DNA from: CAMLQK01 sp035478775
GTDB taxonomy: Bacteria; Patescibacteriota; Saccharimonadia; Saccharimonadales; UBA4665
DNA: 64,000 nt
Reading direction: 5' to 3'
Assembly (NCBI GenBank): GCA_035478775.1
Contig: DATIJG010000008.1
Span: 66,624-130,623 of the forward strand
Part shown: one piece after another, positions 48,110-57,288 of the stretch
Position numbering within the stretch: the first letter of the stretch is position 1
Layout: each line of letters opens with the position of its first letter
Translations under genes and position numbers: made by a program
The notes under the pieces: generated by a model
What the model was told of the DNA's origin: nothing
Databases searched by the model: none
What the model saw: only the letters and a program-made list of their open reading frames with translations

Positions 48110-48619
48110 ATGGCAGACATCCCAGAAAAACAAATCAAGCGCCTTAGGGCACTCATTCAAGAGGCGGAAACCAACCTTGCGGCAGCGAACGAGCTGCTTA
48201 TTAGTCTTGTAGGGGACGACTCAGGCGTAGCGCCAGTTATTCAAGAAGAAAACTTAGGCAAGATTATCGAAGGCGTATTTGACGGTCAAAATATGGTCGG
48301 TTCCGACGGCAAAATGTATCCGGTACCTGCAAACTATGCCAGCAAGTCAAAACTCGTGCAAGGCGATATCCTTAAGCTTACTATCACCGAAGATGGCACC
48401 TTTTTGTATAAGCAAATCGGGCCGATTCCGCGCAAGCAAATGGTTGGTACACTTAAGCTCGAAAATGGCCACTACTTCGTTGATGTTGCTGGCCACGACT
48501 ATCGTGTGCTGCTCGCCAGCGTAACGTACTTTAAGGCAAAGCCAGGCGATCAAGTCAGCGTTAACGTTCCCGAAGATGATACCGCGGCCGAATGGGCTGC
48601 ACTCGAAGCCGCTCTGTAA
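48110..48619 (+). CDS. Conserved-looking 169-residue protein, beta-rich
   Basis: A helical N-terminus (KQIKRLRALIQEAETNLAAA) is followed by a beta-rich part: IIEGVFDGQNMVGSDGKMYP, LVQGDILKLTITEDGTFLYK, KQMVGTLKLENGHYFVDVAG. This is OB/TRAM-like in look, and the protein ends with an acidic tail. I do not recognise a named family. The promoter TTGACT, 17 bp, TTAAAA (near 48020-48050) gives a ~60-nt leader. It precedes dnaX but has its own terminator. It is possibly a nucleic-acid- or ribosome-associated protein; this is a guess from fold and charge. Confidence 0.65.
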   Translation: MADIPEKQIKRLRALIQEAETNLAAANELLISLVGDDSGVAPVIQEENLGKIIEGVFDGQNMVGSDGKMYPVPANYASKSKLVQGDILKLTITEDGTFLYKQIGPIPRKQMVGTLKLENGHYFVDVAGHDYRVLLASVTYFKAKPGDQVSVNVPEDDTAAEWAALEAAL

Positions 48620-48638
48620 AACGAGCGGTTTTTTATTT
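48606..48638 (+). terminator. Intrinsic terminator overlapping the stop of the 48110 gene
   Basis: AAGCCGCTC (48606-48614) pairs with GAGCGGTTT (48623-48631), 9 bp with one G-U, loop TGTAAAAC, followed by TTTATTT. The stop codon TAA is in the loop. Confidence 0.85.
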
Positions 48639-48757
48639 CCGAAAGGTTCTTAGGTTCTTGCTGCACGCCGGACTGCAGCCGTATACATCGAGCCATTTTT
48701 AATCACGCTACAAAATACAACGTCGCGGCCAGCAACAAGCATGTATAATACAAGGTG

Positions 48758-50464
48758 ATGGGGCAGGCGTTATACCGAACACACCGGTCGAGAAAGCTTA
48801 GTGAGGTTGTTGGCCAAGAACATATAACCGACACTCTGACGGCGGCTTTAAAAAAGGGCTTGATTAGCCATGCTTACCTTTTTACCGGCCCTCACGGCGT
48901 GGGCAAAACCAGCGTCGCCCGCATTTTGGCGCACGAAATCAATCAGTTGCCGTACTCAGACGATTCAATCCATTTAGATATTATCGAAATCGATGCTGCC
49001 AGCAACCGTCGCATCGATGAAATCCGCGATCTGCGCGAGAAAGTCCACTTGGCGCCAACCAGTGCTAAATATAAAGTATACATCATCGACGAAGTGCACA
49101 TGCTCACCCGCGAAGCCTTCAACGCCTTACTTAAAACGCTAGAGGAGCCGCCAGCCCACGTCGTGTTTATTTTGGCAACCACCGAAGCGCACAAACTGCC
49201 CGAAACTATTATCAGCCGCACGCAGCGTTTTACATTCCGGCCTATTAGTGTCGAAAAAGTCGTAGGGCATTTGCGCGAAATCGCCAGCAAAGAAAAGTTT
49301 GCAATTACCGATGACGCCTTAAAACTTATTGCCGAACACGGCGGCGGCACTTTCCGCGACAGCATTAGCGTGCTCGACCAAATGCGCAGTTTGGGCCGCG
49401 AAATAACCGCCGCAGATGTTGCCAGCACCCTTGGCGTGGCATCGGTTGAGCTTATTCAAAGCCTGTTTACGGCCATACAAAACCATGACCCCTACACGCT
49501 TACCAGCATACTAACGCAGCTGCAAAACCAGGGCGCTGAACCGGCACAGGTTGCCAAACAATTTGGCGAGCTCTTGCGCGAACGATTTATCGCCAACGAG
49601 CATAAATTGACCCACACGCAAACCATACACTTGCTCACTACATTGCTTGACGTGCCCAACGCCACCGACCCTCGGGTATTTTTGCAAATAACACTATTAG
49701 ACACTGCCTTAAGTAACCGTCCTTCTAGCGTTAAAGAAGCAGAGGTGCCGCAGCCAAGCACTCAGGCTACACCAAGCGCACCTAAAGCCACACACACTAG
49801 CAAAAGACCCGCCGCCATGAAGACAACAAGCGTTGCCAGCACTGTTACAGAGGCGCTGCCGCAAAATAACGCGGTAGTAGTTAGTACAAATGCGGTAAAA
49901 CCGACCGAAAAACCTACGACTGCCGCAACAAAAGACACTACAAAAGATACCGTGGAAAAATCGGTGCAGACCACCGATACCGAAACCAGCAAAGACCCTC
50001 CACAACCAAGCCAAAACGATGAGGCCCTGAGCGCAGATATTTGGCCGCAAGTTTTGGCGGCAATCAAAAAAAGCCATAGTACGTTATACAGCATCTTGCG
50101 TATGGCTGCTCCAAGCTTTGAGCCGGGCAAGATAACCCTTGAAATTGGTTTCCCGTTCCACCAAAAACGTCTTAATGAAACACACAACAAGCAAATTATC
50201 GCTGAAACTATCGAAAGTATTACTAGCCAGCAAGTTGCCATCGCTTGCATTTTAGGCGAGCAGAAGCCGGCACAGCCGCCTCTACCATCAGCCGGTGAAA
50301 ACGAAGTTGCCCACAACGTACAAATAGCGGGCGCTGCTGGCCAAGACAGTGAAAAAGGCAAAAGCGAGTTTGACTATTACGTTAACCAGGCCGAAGAGGC
50401 CTCGGCCCGTCCACTGGATACAGTCAACAACATTTTTGGCGGTGGCGAGCTACTCGGCTCATAA
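48758..50464 (+). CDS. dnaX: DNA polymerase III subunit gamma/tau
   Basis: 568 residues from the ATG at 48758; TATAAT lies 8 nt upstream and AAGGTG offers only a weak SD. The AAA+ clamp-loader module has GPHGVGKTS (44-52), IDAASNRRIDEIRDL (78-92), YIIDEVHMLTREAFNALLKT (DEVH 111-114) and ATTEAHKLPETIISR. The four Cys of the zinc module normally between Walker A and IDAASN are missing. A Thr/Pro/Lys-rich linker (about 330-425) precedes a C-terminal tau-like domain. It loads the sliding clamp during replication. Confidence 0.96.
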   Translation: MGQALYRTHRSRKLSEVVGQEHITDTLTAALKKGLISHAYLFTGPHGVGKTSVARILAHEINQLPYSDDSIHLDIIEIDAASNRRIDEIRDLREKVHLAPTSAKYKVYIIDEVHMLTREAFNALLKTLEEPPAHVVFILATTEAHKLPETIISRTQRFTFRPISVEKVVGHLREIASKEKFAITDDALKLIAEHGGGTFRDSISVLDQMRSLGREITAADVASTLGVASVELIQSLFTAIQNHDPYTLTSILTQLQNQGAEPAQVAKQFGELLRERFIANEHKLTHTQTIHLLTTLLDVPNATDPRVFLQITLLDTALSNRPSSVKEAEVPQPSTQATPSAPKATHTSKRPAAMKTTSVASTVTEALPQNNAVVVSTNAVKPTEKPTTAATKDTTKDTVEKSVQTTDTETSKDPPQPSQNDEALSADIWPQVLAAIKKSHSTLYSILRMAAPSFEPGKITLEIGFPFHQKRLNETHNKQIIAETIESITSQQVAIACILGEQKPAQPPLPSAGENEVAHNVQIAGAAGQDSEKGKSEFDYYVNQAEEASARPLDTVNNIFGGGELLGS

Positions 50465-50467
50465 GTC

Positions 50468-52387
50468 TCATAAGCTATTCTTATATTCTTCTGGAGACAG
50501 GTTGGTGTAGGGCATTTGATGATACTTTTCTTCTGTTAGTAGGAAATCACGGTGGTCGGCAAATAACTGCACTATGGCCTTTGAAAAACCTTGCAAGGTT
50601 ATCTTTTCCGTAGAGATCAAGCCGTTGTGAGCAGCGCGCACAATGAGCTGCGCCACAAAACTGACTTTTCCACTACGTCTCGGTCCTGATTCCAATGCAT
50701 GCGCATGCAGCACTTCTTCTGTAAAGATTGGAAACAGAAAGCTACGATGCACATTTTCAGGTGTGCCAAACCACTTAGAGATGTCTATAGAGAATTTACT
50801 CTTAATCTGTGCGGATACTTTTGAAGCACCTGCCCGGTTAAGCATAGTATACATGTCGTGGTTGGCCGCAGGAAGCCGCGTACGTTCCTCACGGGTCGAC
50901 CCAAGATATGGAATATATTGCAGATCGGCACCATAGGCAACCAAGCAGTAATTAACAAGTTCGGCTACTTTACCGACATACCATTGATTGTCCAACTGGC
51001 CGTAATTATAAGACCGTACATTGCCGAGCACTCTGGCCATCGCCTGAAAACTTTTTAAGATGTCATTCTCAGTGGCGAGTTCGCCAGCAGCCCTTAGGGC
51101 GAGCAGGCCACTGCTTGCAGACAGCATTGCGGCATTAACACGGTCTAAAGCAGGTTGTCCACTATCATGTGCAATATTTTGCGCTTCATCACTAGCGCGC
51201 AAAACCTGCTTACTGTCGCGAAGAACGACACCTAGCTCAATGGTCTTCCAGAGCGAACTTACCAGTTGGTCGTCGTCGGCAATACGCTGCTGCTCAAGAA
51301 CTTCGGGAGGGATAGACTCGGCCGGAAGATATGGATTGATGAACTTATACAAATTATTTTTCATAAAAAATACATCATGAGGGCGGGCGATAGGCTCTGA
51401 AACTACGGTCAGGTTTTCGGGGTCAGGCTCGACTTTTGGTGCTGGCTGCCGTTCCCCTGGTATAGCGGGCCGAGGCCGAGGCGGCGGGAATTTCGGCAAA
51501 GCACGCGGAGGGGTTTTCGGAACACTCGCTTTAGACCGGCTCGGGAGGCCTAGCACCTTTAAGCGATGTCCGTTTAACTGCGTTATCAGCCGATCCGATA
51601 GAGTCGTCAAAATGACATCTTCTGAGCTACCTAACGGATAGCCATCAGTTGGTTCACCAGCAATAAGCTGCGCCGTGGCTTCGCCAAGTAGTCCATGAGG
51701 CGAAACGGCACCCATCTTTTCCAAAGCTTCTAGGTCGCCACCATTTTTTATTAAAAAGTTTCCGAGGCTATGTGGGTAAACGAAAGGGCTTTGTCTGATA
51801 CTGTCTTCTTTGTAGCCAAATACACGCACAGCCGTCTTGAGCGTCACGTTATCGTCAACCGTATAAATGCCGTGGCTTCCCCCTGGCCACAAAGACTTTC
51901 GTTCACGAGGCGACCCCACGAACGGGATATTCATAGTGTCTCTTTGGCGGGCGATTAGGGCAAACGTTATGGCTTCCGACACTGCCTTACTCCTTTTGTA
52001 TTGGCGCGCGTTATCGGCCACAACGCCTGCCATCATATAATAACTTTGGGTGATGTCGTCAGCTTCAATCTTTTGGCGGTAGCCACGCAGTGCAAGCAAC
52101 GGAAAGTTTGCTAAGAGCATCTGTGCTCTAATTCTACGTTTTACTCCCACACTTTCTTGGGCTGCCCGCATCGTTTCTAAGCGAGCTTGCTCAATTCGCT
52201 CATCACGGTGCTCACTTGAATTGTCGTTCAAGAATTGCTCTACTAAAAACCAGGCGGTATCGGCGGTAAGTACATTATCAGTGCTTACAGGCATAACCAA
52301 TTCAGTACTGTCAAGTTGTTCGGCTAGTGAATAAGGGTTCGGGCCTAGCGGCGCGTTCGTTGAATTCTCAGGTGAGGTCATTTCCAT
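50468..52387 (-). CDS. Unknown protein with an internal duplication
   Basis: 639 residues from the ATG at 52387 (MEMTSPENSTNAPL); an ATG two codons later is possible, and a TAAAAT box 7 nt upstream favours the first. Two similar helical halves are joined by a Pro-rich linker (about 288-322): NIPFVGSPRERKSLWPGG...HGIYT (153-176) is mirrored by YIPYLGSTREERTRLPAA...HDMYT (491-513), with matching flanks. It is soluble and of no known family. It is convergent with dnaX (3 bp between stops) and divergent from dnaB. Confidence 0.75.
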   Translation of the reverse strand: MEMTSPENSTNAPLGPNPYSLAEQLDSTELVMPVSTDNVLTADTAWFLVEQFLNDNSSEHRDERIEQARLETMRAAQESVGVKRRIRAQMLLANFPLLALRGYRQKIEADDITQSYYMMAGVVADNARQYKRSKAVSEAITFALIARQRDTMNIPFVGSPRERKSLWPGGSHGIYTVDDNVTLKTAVRVFGYKEDSIRQSPFVYPHSLGNFLIKNGGDLEALEKMGAVSPHGLLGEATAQLIAGEPTDGYPLGSSEDVILTTLSDRLITQLNGHRLKVLGLPSRSKASVPKTPPRALPKFPPPRPRPAIPGERQPAPKVEPDPENLTVVSEPIARPHDVFFMKNNLYKFINPYLPAESIPPEVLEQQRIADDDQLVSSLWKTIELGVVLRDSKQVLRASDEAQNIAHDSGQPALDRVNAAMLSASSGLLALRAAGELATENDILKSFQAMARVLGNVRSYNYGQLDNQWYVGKVAELVNYCLVAYGADLQYIPYLGSTREERTRLPAANHDMYTMLNRAGASKVSAQIKSKFSIDISKWFGTPENVHRSFLFPIFTEEVLHAHALESGPRRSGKVSFVAQLIVRAAHNGLISTEKITLQGFSKAIVQLFADHRDFLLTEEKYHQMPYTNLSPEEYKNSL

Positions 52388-52565
52388 TTCCAAAATTTTA
52401 CTTTTGTTATTACGTCGTGGTTGGTCGTTGCCAAAGAAACAGCTTAACAAGCCAGGCAAAAAATCACAATATTCTTTTTGGCCCTGCCCATAGTATTATG
52501 TAGTGAAGGGGAGATCTGGGGCCAAGTGCATTACACCAGGCTATGCAAGCATCACCGTTTATTTT

Positions 52566-53930
52566 ATGGACGACTATCAGAATAAAAAACTTCCGGCACC
52601 GAGCAACTCCGAAGCAGAGGCCAGTTTGCTTGGCGCTATCCTTATTGATAATGACGCGCTCGTAAAAATTGCCGATTCCATTACCGTTAATGATTTTTTT
52701 GACCAAAAACACCAGCGCATTTACGAAGCGGTCAGCCAGCTATACGAAAAGCGCAAGCCGGTTGACGTGCTTACGCTCGCCGACCAACTAAAGGGCAATG
52801 GCTTTTTAGATATGGTTGGCGGCGCGACGTACCTCACCGAGCTTACCAACTTCGTGCCAACTACGGCACATGTTGAGCAATACGCCGATATTGTAGCCCA
52901 AAAAGCCTTGCGGCGGCGGCTTATCCAGGCCAGCCAGGAAATGACGCAGCTCAGTTATGACGAAACCAAAAGTATCAAAGACTTGGTAGAAAACGCCGAA
53001 GCCCGCTTGTTCGAAGTCAGCAAACAGCACGTTAAACAAAGTGTGATAAGCATTGAAAACATTTTAGCCGAAAGTTTTGAACGCTTAGATGACCTGCACC
53101 GCGACCACGGCAAAGTGCGTGGTATTCCCACCGGTTTTGCAAGCATGGACAACATCCTGGCCGGTTTACAGCGTTCCGATTTATTTGTTTTGGCAGCCCG
53201 CCCAAGCATGGGTAAGACCGCACTTTCACTTAACCTGGCACACAACGTAGCAGTGCAAGCTAAAGAGCCAGTACTAATATTCAGCCTAGAAATGAGTAAA
53301 GAACAGCTTGTTGACCGCTTGCTTTCAATGGAATCCGGCGTAGACGCCTGGGCACTACGCACCGGCAACCTCACCGACAGCGACTTTGAAAAGATCAGCC
53401 TGGCGATGGGCACGTTAAGCGAAGCCAAGATTTACTTCGATGACACGCCCGGCATTACCGTTAGCGACCTGCGCACGAAGGCACGGCGCGAGGCCCACAA
53501 ACAGCCGCTTGGGCTTATCATCGTCGACTACTTACAGCTTATGAGCGGTGGCAGCAAGTTTGGCGGCAGCGATAACCGCACGCAGGAAATTTCCGAGATT
53601 TCACGCGGACTAAAAAGTATCGCCCGTGAGCTCAACGTGCCGTTAATCGCCTTAAGCCAGCTCAGCCGCTCGGTAGAAAGCCGCAAGCCGCAAATTCCGC
53701 AGTTGGCCGACTTGCGTGAATCAGGCTCTATCGAGCAAGATGCCGACGTAGTTGGTTTTATCTACCGCGAAGAATACTACAACCCCGAAACCGACCGCAA
53801 AAACATTACCGACATCTTTATAAAAAAACACCGTAACGGCCCAACCGGGGCAGTGGAACTATATTTTGACAAAGAGAAACAGCGTTTTCGTAGCTTAGAT
53901 ACCAAGCGGTCTTCACCTTTTGCCGAATAA
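52566..53930 (+). CDS. dnaB: Replicative DNA helicase DnaB
   Basis: 454 residues from the ATG at 52566 (MDDYQNKKLPAPSNSEAEAS), which matches the usual start of the N-terminal primase-binding domain; a GTG at 52503 is less likely. The RecA-like motor has ARPSMGKTAL (Walker A 211-218), LIIVDYLQLMSGG (Walker B) and QLSRSVESR, and the C-terminus has ESGSIEQDADVVGFIYREE. It unwinds the fork ahead of the polymerase and partners with DnaG and DnaX. Confidence 0.97.
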   Translation: MDDYQNKKLPAPSNSEAEASLLGAILIDNDALVKIADSITVNDFFDQKHQRIYEAVSQLYEKRKPVDVLTLADQLKGNGFLDMVGGATYLTELTNFVPTTAHVEQYADIVAQKALRRRLIQASQEMTQLSYDETKSIKDLVENAEARLFEVSKQHVKQSVISIENILAESFERLDDLHRDHGKVRGIPTGFASMDNILAGLQRSDLFVLAARPSMGKTALSLNLAHNVAVQAKEPVLIFSLEMSKEQLVDRLLSMESGVDAWALRTGNLTDSDFEKISLAMGTLSEAKIYFDDTPGITVSDLRTKARREAHKQPLGLIIVDYLQLMSGGSKFGGSDNRTQEISEISRGLKSIARELNVPLIALSQLSRSVESRKPQIPQLADLRESGSIEQDADVVGFIYREEYYNPETDRKNITDIFIKKHRNGPTGAVELYFDKEKQRFRSLDTKRSSPFAE

Positions 53931-53954
53931 CAAGTCATGTATAATAAGCTTAAG

Positions 53955-55154
53955 ATGAACCGCCCGATTCAGAATTTACGAACATTCACCCGTAAACATT
54001 GGCTATTGCTGGTTGGCTTTGGCGGGTTAACACTGGCTGTGTTCGCTGTACTTTTGTTACGCCTCCAAACGCTCATGCCCGGCTACACCACCAGTGAACT
54101 TAACACATACCATACGGCCAGCAGCTTGAACGAGCTTTGGAAAAAGCCGATTGATGCACCATATTACTTATTAGTGCACGGGCTGCAGTACCTTACACCG
54201 CACAACTTGTTGGCCGTACGCCTGGTCAGTGTTTTAATTGGCGCGGTCAGTGTACTAATATTTTGTATTTTAATGATCCGCTGGCACGGCGTACGAACAG
54301 CTTTAGTCGGCACGATGCTATTTGCGTTTTCGGCCTGGTTTTTACACATTGCTCGCTATGGTTCACCCCAAGCAATGTACCTTGTATTTTTACCATTGGC
54401 AGCGTGCGGCATGTGGCTGCGTGAAAAGCAAGCCGGCACAGCCGTAGTGCTTGGCCTTACGTTAAGCGCGCTGCTTTTATATACACCTGGCATGGCATGG
54501 TTTTTAGTCTTTGGTTTGTTTTTACAATGGCCCATTATCGACAAAGCCTTTAAAAAGAATCCCGGTGCTGTAGTGCTGGGGAGCGTATTCTTTTTAGCTA
54601 TTCTGGCACCGCTCGGCTGGTATTTCTACAAACACACTGGGGAATTAACATCATGGCTATGTTTGCCGCGCCGTTTTTGGGCACACAGCAGTGAACTTCT
54701 GCGTGACATTGTCAATGTGCCGCTTGCTATCTTCTTTCGCATGCCAAGCGACAATCCAGTTATGCAAGTCGGGCGTTTGCCAGTTTTGAATGTATTTAGC
54801 GGTGTTATGTTTGCCGCAGGCTGTTACGTTTATGCAAAAAACGTAAGGTTGGCGCGCTCTCGGTTGTTTTTGGCAATTGGTGTATTAGGCTCGATCATTA
54901 TCGGTATTAGCCAAGGTGCCATCCCCATTACGCCACTGGTGCCGTTCGCGTTCGCGGTAGCCACCGCCGGCATTGGTTACATGATTGATGTATGGTACCA
55001 GGTATTTCCGCGTAATCCGCTGGCGCAAGGCTTGGGTATGGGGTTACTAGCGCTCGTTATATTACTTGTAGCCACCTTCCAACTCAGCAGTTACTTCGTG
55101 GCTTGGCCACACGCTACAGCCAGCCGCAGCCAGTTCACCATAAAAGGCCCGTAA
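53955..55154 (+). CDS. Membrane glycosyltransferase, GT39/ArnT-like
   Basis: 399 residues from the ATG at 53955, placed 9 nt after a TATAAT (53940-53945); a longer reading from 53937 would include the -10 box. It has about ten membrane helices. The first extracytoplasmic loop holds GYTTSELNTYHTASSLNELW in the place where PMT/ArnT enzymes carry the catalytic acidic pair, here with a single Glu. RLVSVLIGAVSVLIF and FLHIARYGSPQAMYL are GT-C-like. It probably transfers a sugar from a lipid-linked donor on the outer face. The exact acceptor is unknown. Confidence 0.75.
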   Translation: MNRPIQNLRTFTRKHWLLLVGFGGLTLAVFAVLLLRLQTLMPGYTTSELNTYHTASSLNELWKKPIDAPYYLLVHGLQYLTPHNLLAVRLVSVLIGAVSVLIFCILMIRWHGVRTALVGTMLFAFSAWFLHIARYGSPQAMYLVFLPLAACGMWLREKQAGTAVVLGLTLSALLLYTPGMAWFLVFGLFLQWPIIDKAFKKNPGAVVLGSVFFLAILAPLGWYFYKHTGELTSWLCLPRRFWAHSSELLRDIVNVPLAIFFRMPSDNPVMQVGRLPVLNVFSGVMFAAGCYVYAKNVRLARSRLFLAIGVLGSIIIGISQGAIPITPLVPFAFAVATAGIGYMIDVWYQVFPRNPLAQGLGMGLLALVILLVATFQLSSYFVAWPHATASRSQFTIKGP

Positions 55155-55210
55155 AAAGGTTTGCCTTCGCCCCGTATCTGTTACAATATAAGTTATATAA
55201 GGAGAAAACT

Positions 55211-55504
55211 ATGAGCCGTTTTGATCAGGCTAAAATGTTGATGCGTGTTAAGAAAATTCAAAAAGAACTGCAGAAGCTAGTGATTACCGTCGTAAAAGGC
55301 GATGGCGCTGTTAAAGTCGAAATTACTGGCGAGCAGAAAATTAAGAAAATTCACATCGACCGCAATTTTGTTGACCTTGACGACCTCGGCCAACTTGAGC
55401 GCTGGCTCGAAGACGCCGTAAAAGAGGCCATTTCGGAAAGTCAAAAAGTTGCCGCCGAAAAAATGCAACCTATGATGGGTGCATTGGGCGACCTCGGCCT
55501 CTAA
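55211..55504 (+). CDS. ybaB: Nucleoid-associated protein YbaB/EbfC family
   Basis: 97 residues, SD AAGGAGA 5 nt before the ATG. FDQAKMLMRVKKIQKELQKL, the central VEITGEQKIKKIHIDRNFVD and a final ESQKVAAEKMQPMMG match the YbaB fold (helix, sheet, helix), though the usual first helix is slightly short. The dimer binds DNA with forceps-like helices. It is next to recR, the conserved order (dnaX-ybaB-recR), here with dnaX displaced 5 kb upstream. Confidence 0.92.
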   Translation: MSRFDQAKMLMRVKKIQKELQKLVITVVKGDGAVKVEITGEQKIKKIHIDRNFVDLDDLGQLERWLEDAVKEAISESQKVAAEKMQPMMGALGDLGL

Positions 55505-55519
55505 AATTGATTCGCTCGT

Positions 55520-56125
55520 ATGCAAGTCTTGCCCCCGGCTTTGACCGATGTGATTGAAGCGCTTGGGAAGTTGCCAGGCGTTGGACCGCGCACTGCTGAA
55601 CGGTACGCTTATTATTTGGTGCGCGCCGACCAAGGCAAGGCGCGCTCACTCGCCGATACTTTAAACGCACTACATGCCGGCATAAGTCATTGCAAAAAAA
55701 CGTTTGCGCTGGTTCCAGCCGGGCAGGAACTTTCCGATTTATACACCGACCCAAGGCGCGACAAAAGCGTTATTGCCGTAGTGGCCGAACCGTTCGACAT
55801 TGTGGCGCTCGAAAAAACCAACCAGTTCCATGGCACATACCACGTTTTGGGTGGCTTAGTGTCACCAATCGACGGCATTGGGCCAGAGCAGTTACATATA
55901 CACGAGCTGGTTAACCGCATCGACGAAGACAAGGTGCAGGAAATTATTTTAGCCACGAACGCCAGCGTAGAAGGCGAATCGACCGCGTTGTTCATCCAGC
56001 AGCAGATCGGCGACCGCCCCGTTACTATTACCCGCTTGGCGCGAGGCCTGCCTATTGGCGTCGACCTTGAATATGCCGACCAAATTACTTTAGGCCGTGC
56101 ACTCGAGGGCCGGCAAGCGCTGTAA
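55520..56125 (+). CDS. recR: Recombination mediator RecR, zinc-finger cysteines lost
   Basis: 201 residues. The N-terminal helix-hairpin-helix LGKLPGVGPRTAERYAYYLV and the Toprim region IAVVAEPFDIVALEKTNQFH, GTYHVLGGLVSPIDGIGPEQ and ATNASVEGESTA are typical. The zinc finger normally has four Cys before the RD of the Toprim domain; here only Cys58 (ISHCKKTF) remains and the rest is LSDLYTDPRRD, so zinc binding is lost. It still probably forms the RecR ring that acts with RecO in gap repair. Confidence 0.94.
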   Translation: MQVLPPALTDVIEALGKLPGVGPRTAERYAYYLVRADQGKARSLADTLNALHAGISHCKKTFALVPAGQELSDLYTDPRRDKSVIAVVAEPFDIVALEKTNQFHGTYHVLGGLVSPIDGIGPEQLHIHELVNRIDEDKVQEIILATNASVEGESTALFIQQQIGDRPVTITRLARGLPIGVDLEYADQITLGRALEGRQAL

Positions 56126-56253
56126 ATTCAGTTGTATTTTTGGCGCGCTGGCTAGTACAGTTCTTAAAAGCTGTGTGGCGACATTGCGATACTTTCTTTG
56201 CAGCCCCGCTTACAAAGATGTTATTTTGCTGGACGTCAAGGTATAATAGCACC

Positions 56254-57288
56254 ATGACTGCCACATATTCTGAAGCGCAAGAGATCGAAAAACTTATACA
56301 CGCTGCCGAACGCATCGTCATTATTCAGGCCGATAACCCTGACGGCGACAGCTTGGGGAGCGCTTTAGCACTCGAGCAAATTTTAGGTGATTTGGGCAAG
56401 AAAACATACCTATATTGTGGCGCGACTATTCCGGTACACTTAACTTATCTACAGGGGTGGGACCGCGTTTTTAACGAATTACCTTCTCACTTTGACCTCA
56501 GCATAATCGTAGACACGAGCGCTGACAGCCTGCTCGAAAATATTCAAAAAGCAGGGCAAAAAGGCTGGCTGGCAAGCCGTCCGAGCATTGTACTCGACCA
56601 TCACCAAACCGAGGCGACCATTACATTCGCTACCGTTATGTGCAATAAACCGGCGGTTGCTACTGGCGAAGTTATTTATGAACTTGCCAGGCAGCTTAAC
56701 TGGTCGCTCAACGACACCGCGAAAAGCATGGTCGCCACGGCGATTTTATCGGACAGCCTGGGCTTAACTACCAGTGCCACTACTGGCAGAAGTATCCATA
56801 TTATAGGCGAACTTGTCGATGCAGGGTTAAATATTACCGAACTCGACACCGCCCGCCGCGAAATGATGCGCAAAAGTCCTGAACTTGTGAAATACAAAGG
56901 CGAACTTCTGCAACGCATCGAATATTACAACCATGACCACATTGCTGTGGTTATAATCCCTTGGGAAGAAATTAAAAAATATAGCCCGCAGTACAACCCG
57001 TCAATATTGGTTCTGGACGACATGCGCCTAACTACCGGCACCAACGTGGCAATTTCATTTAAGCTCTACAGTGATGGGCATGTTACGGCCAAAATCCGGG
57101 CTAACTACGGCGCGCCGATTGCAGCACAATTAGCTGAGCATTTTGGCGGCGGTGGACATTCTTATAGCAGCGGTTTTAAAGTGGCGTTGAACGGCCGCCC
57201 GTTCAACGAGGTGAAGTCAGAGTGTATACAAGTTGCGACCGACTTACTTACCAACCTCAAACAAGAAGAGCAACATGAAACTATATAA
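56254..57288 (+). CDS. DHH family phosphoesterase (NrnA/RecJ-like)
   Basis: 344 resid­ues from the ATG at 56254, 6 nt after TATAAT (56242-56247), so leaderless. Motifs: DNPDGDSLGS (27-36), IIVDTS, LDHHQTE (DHH 115-117) and a DHHA1 C-terminus with GGGGHSYSSG. NrnA-type enzymes degrade nanoRNA and pAp or cyclic dinucleotide products. Its last 14 bp overlap the cysS start, so the two are co-expressed. Confidence 0.92.
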   Translation: MTATYSEAQEIEKLIHAAERIVIIQADNPDGDSLGSALALEQILGDLGKKTYLYCGATIPVHLTYLQGWDRVFNELPSHFDLSIIVDTSADSLLENIQKAGQKGWLASRPSIVLDHHQTEATITFATVMCNKPAVATGEVIYELARQLNWSLNDTAKSMVATAILSDSLGLTTSATTGRSIHIIGELVDAGLNITELDTARREMMRKSPELVKYKGELLQRIEYYNHDHIAVVIIPWEEIKKYSPQYNPSILVLDDMRLTTGTNVAISFKLYSDGHVTAKIRANYGAPIAAQLAEHFGGGGHSYSSGFKVALNGRPFNEVKSECIQVATDLLTNLKQEEQHETI

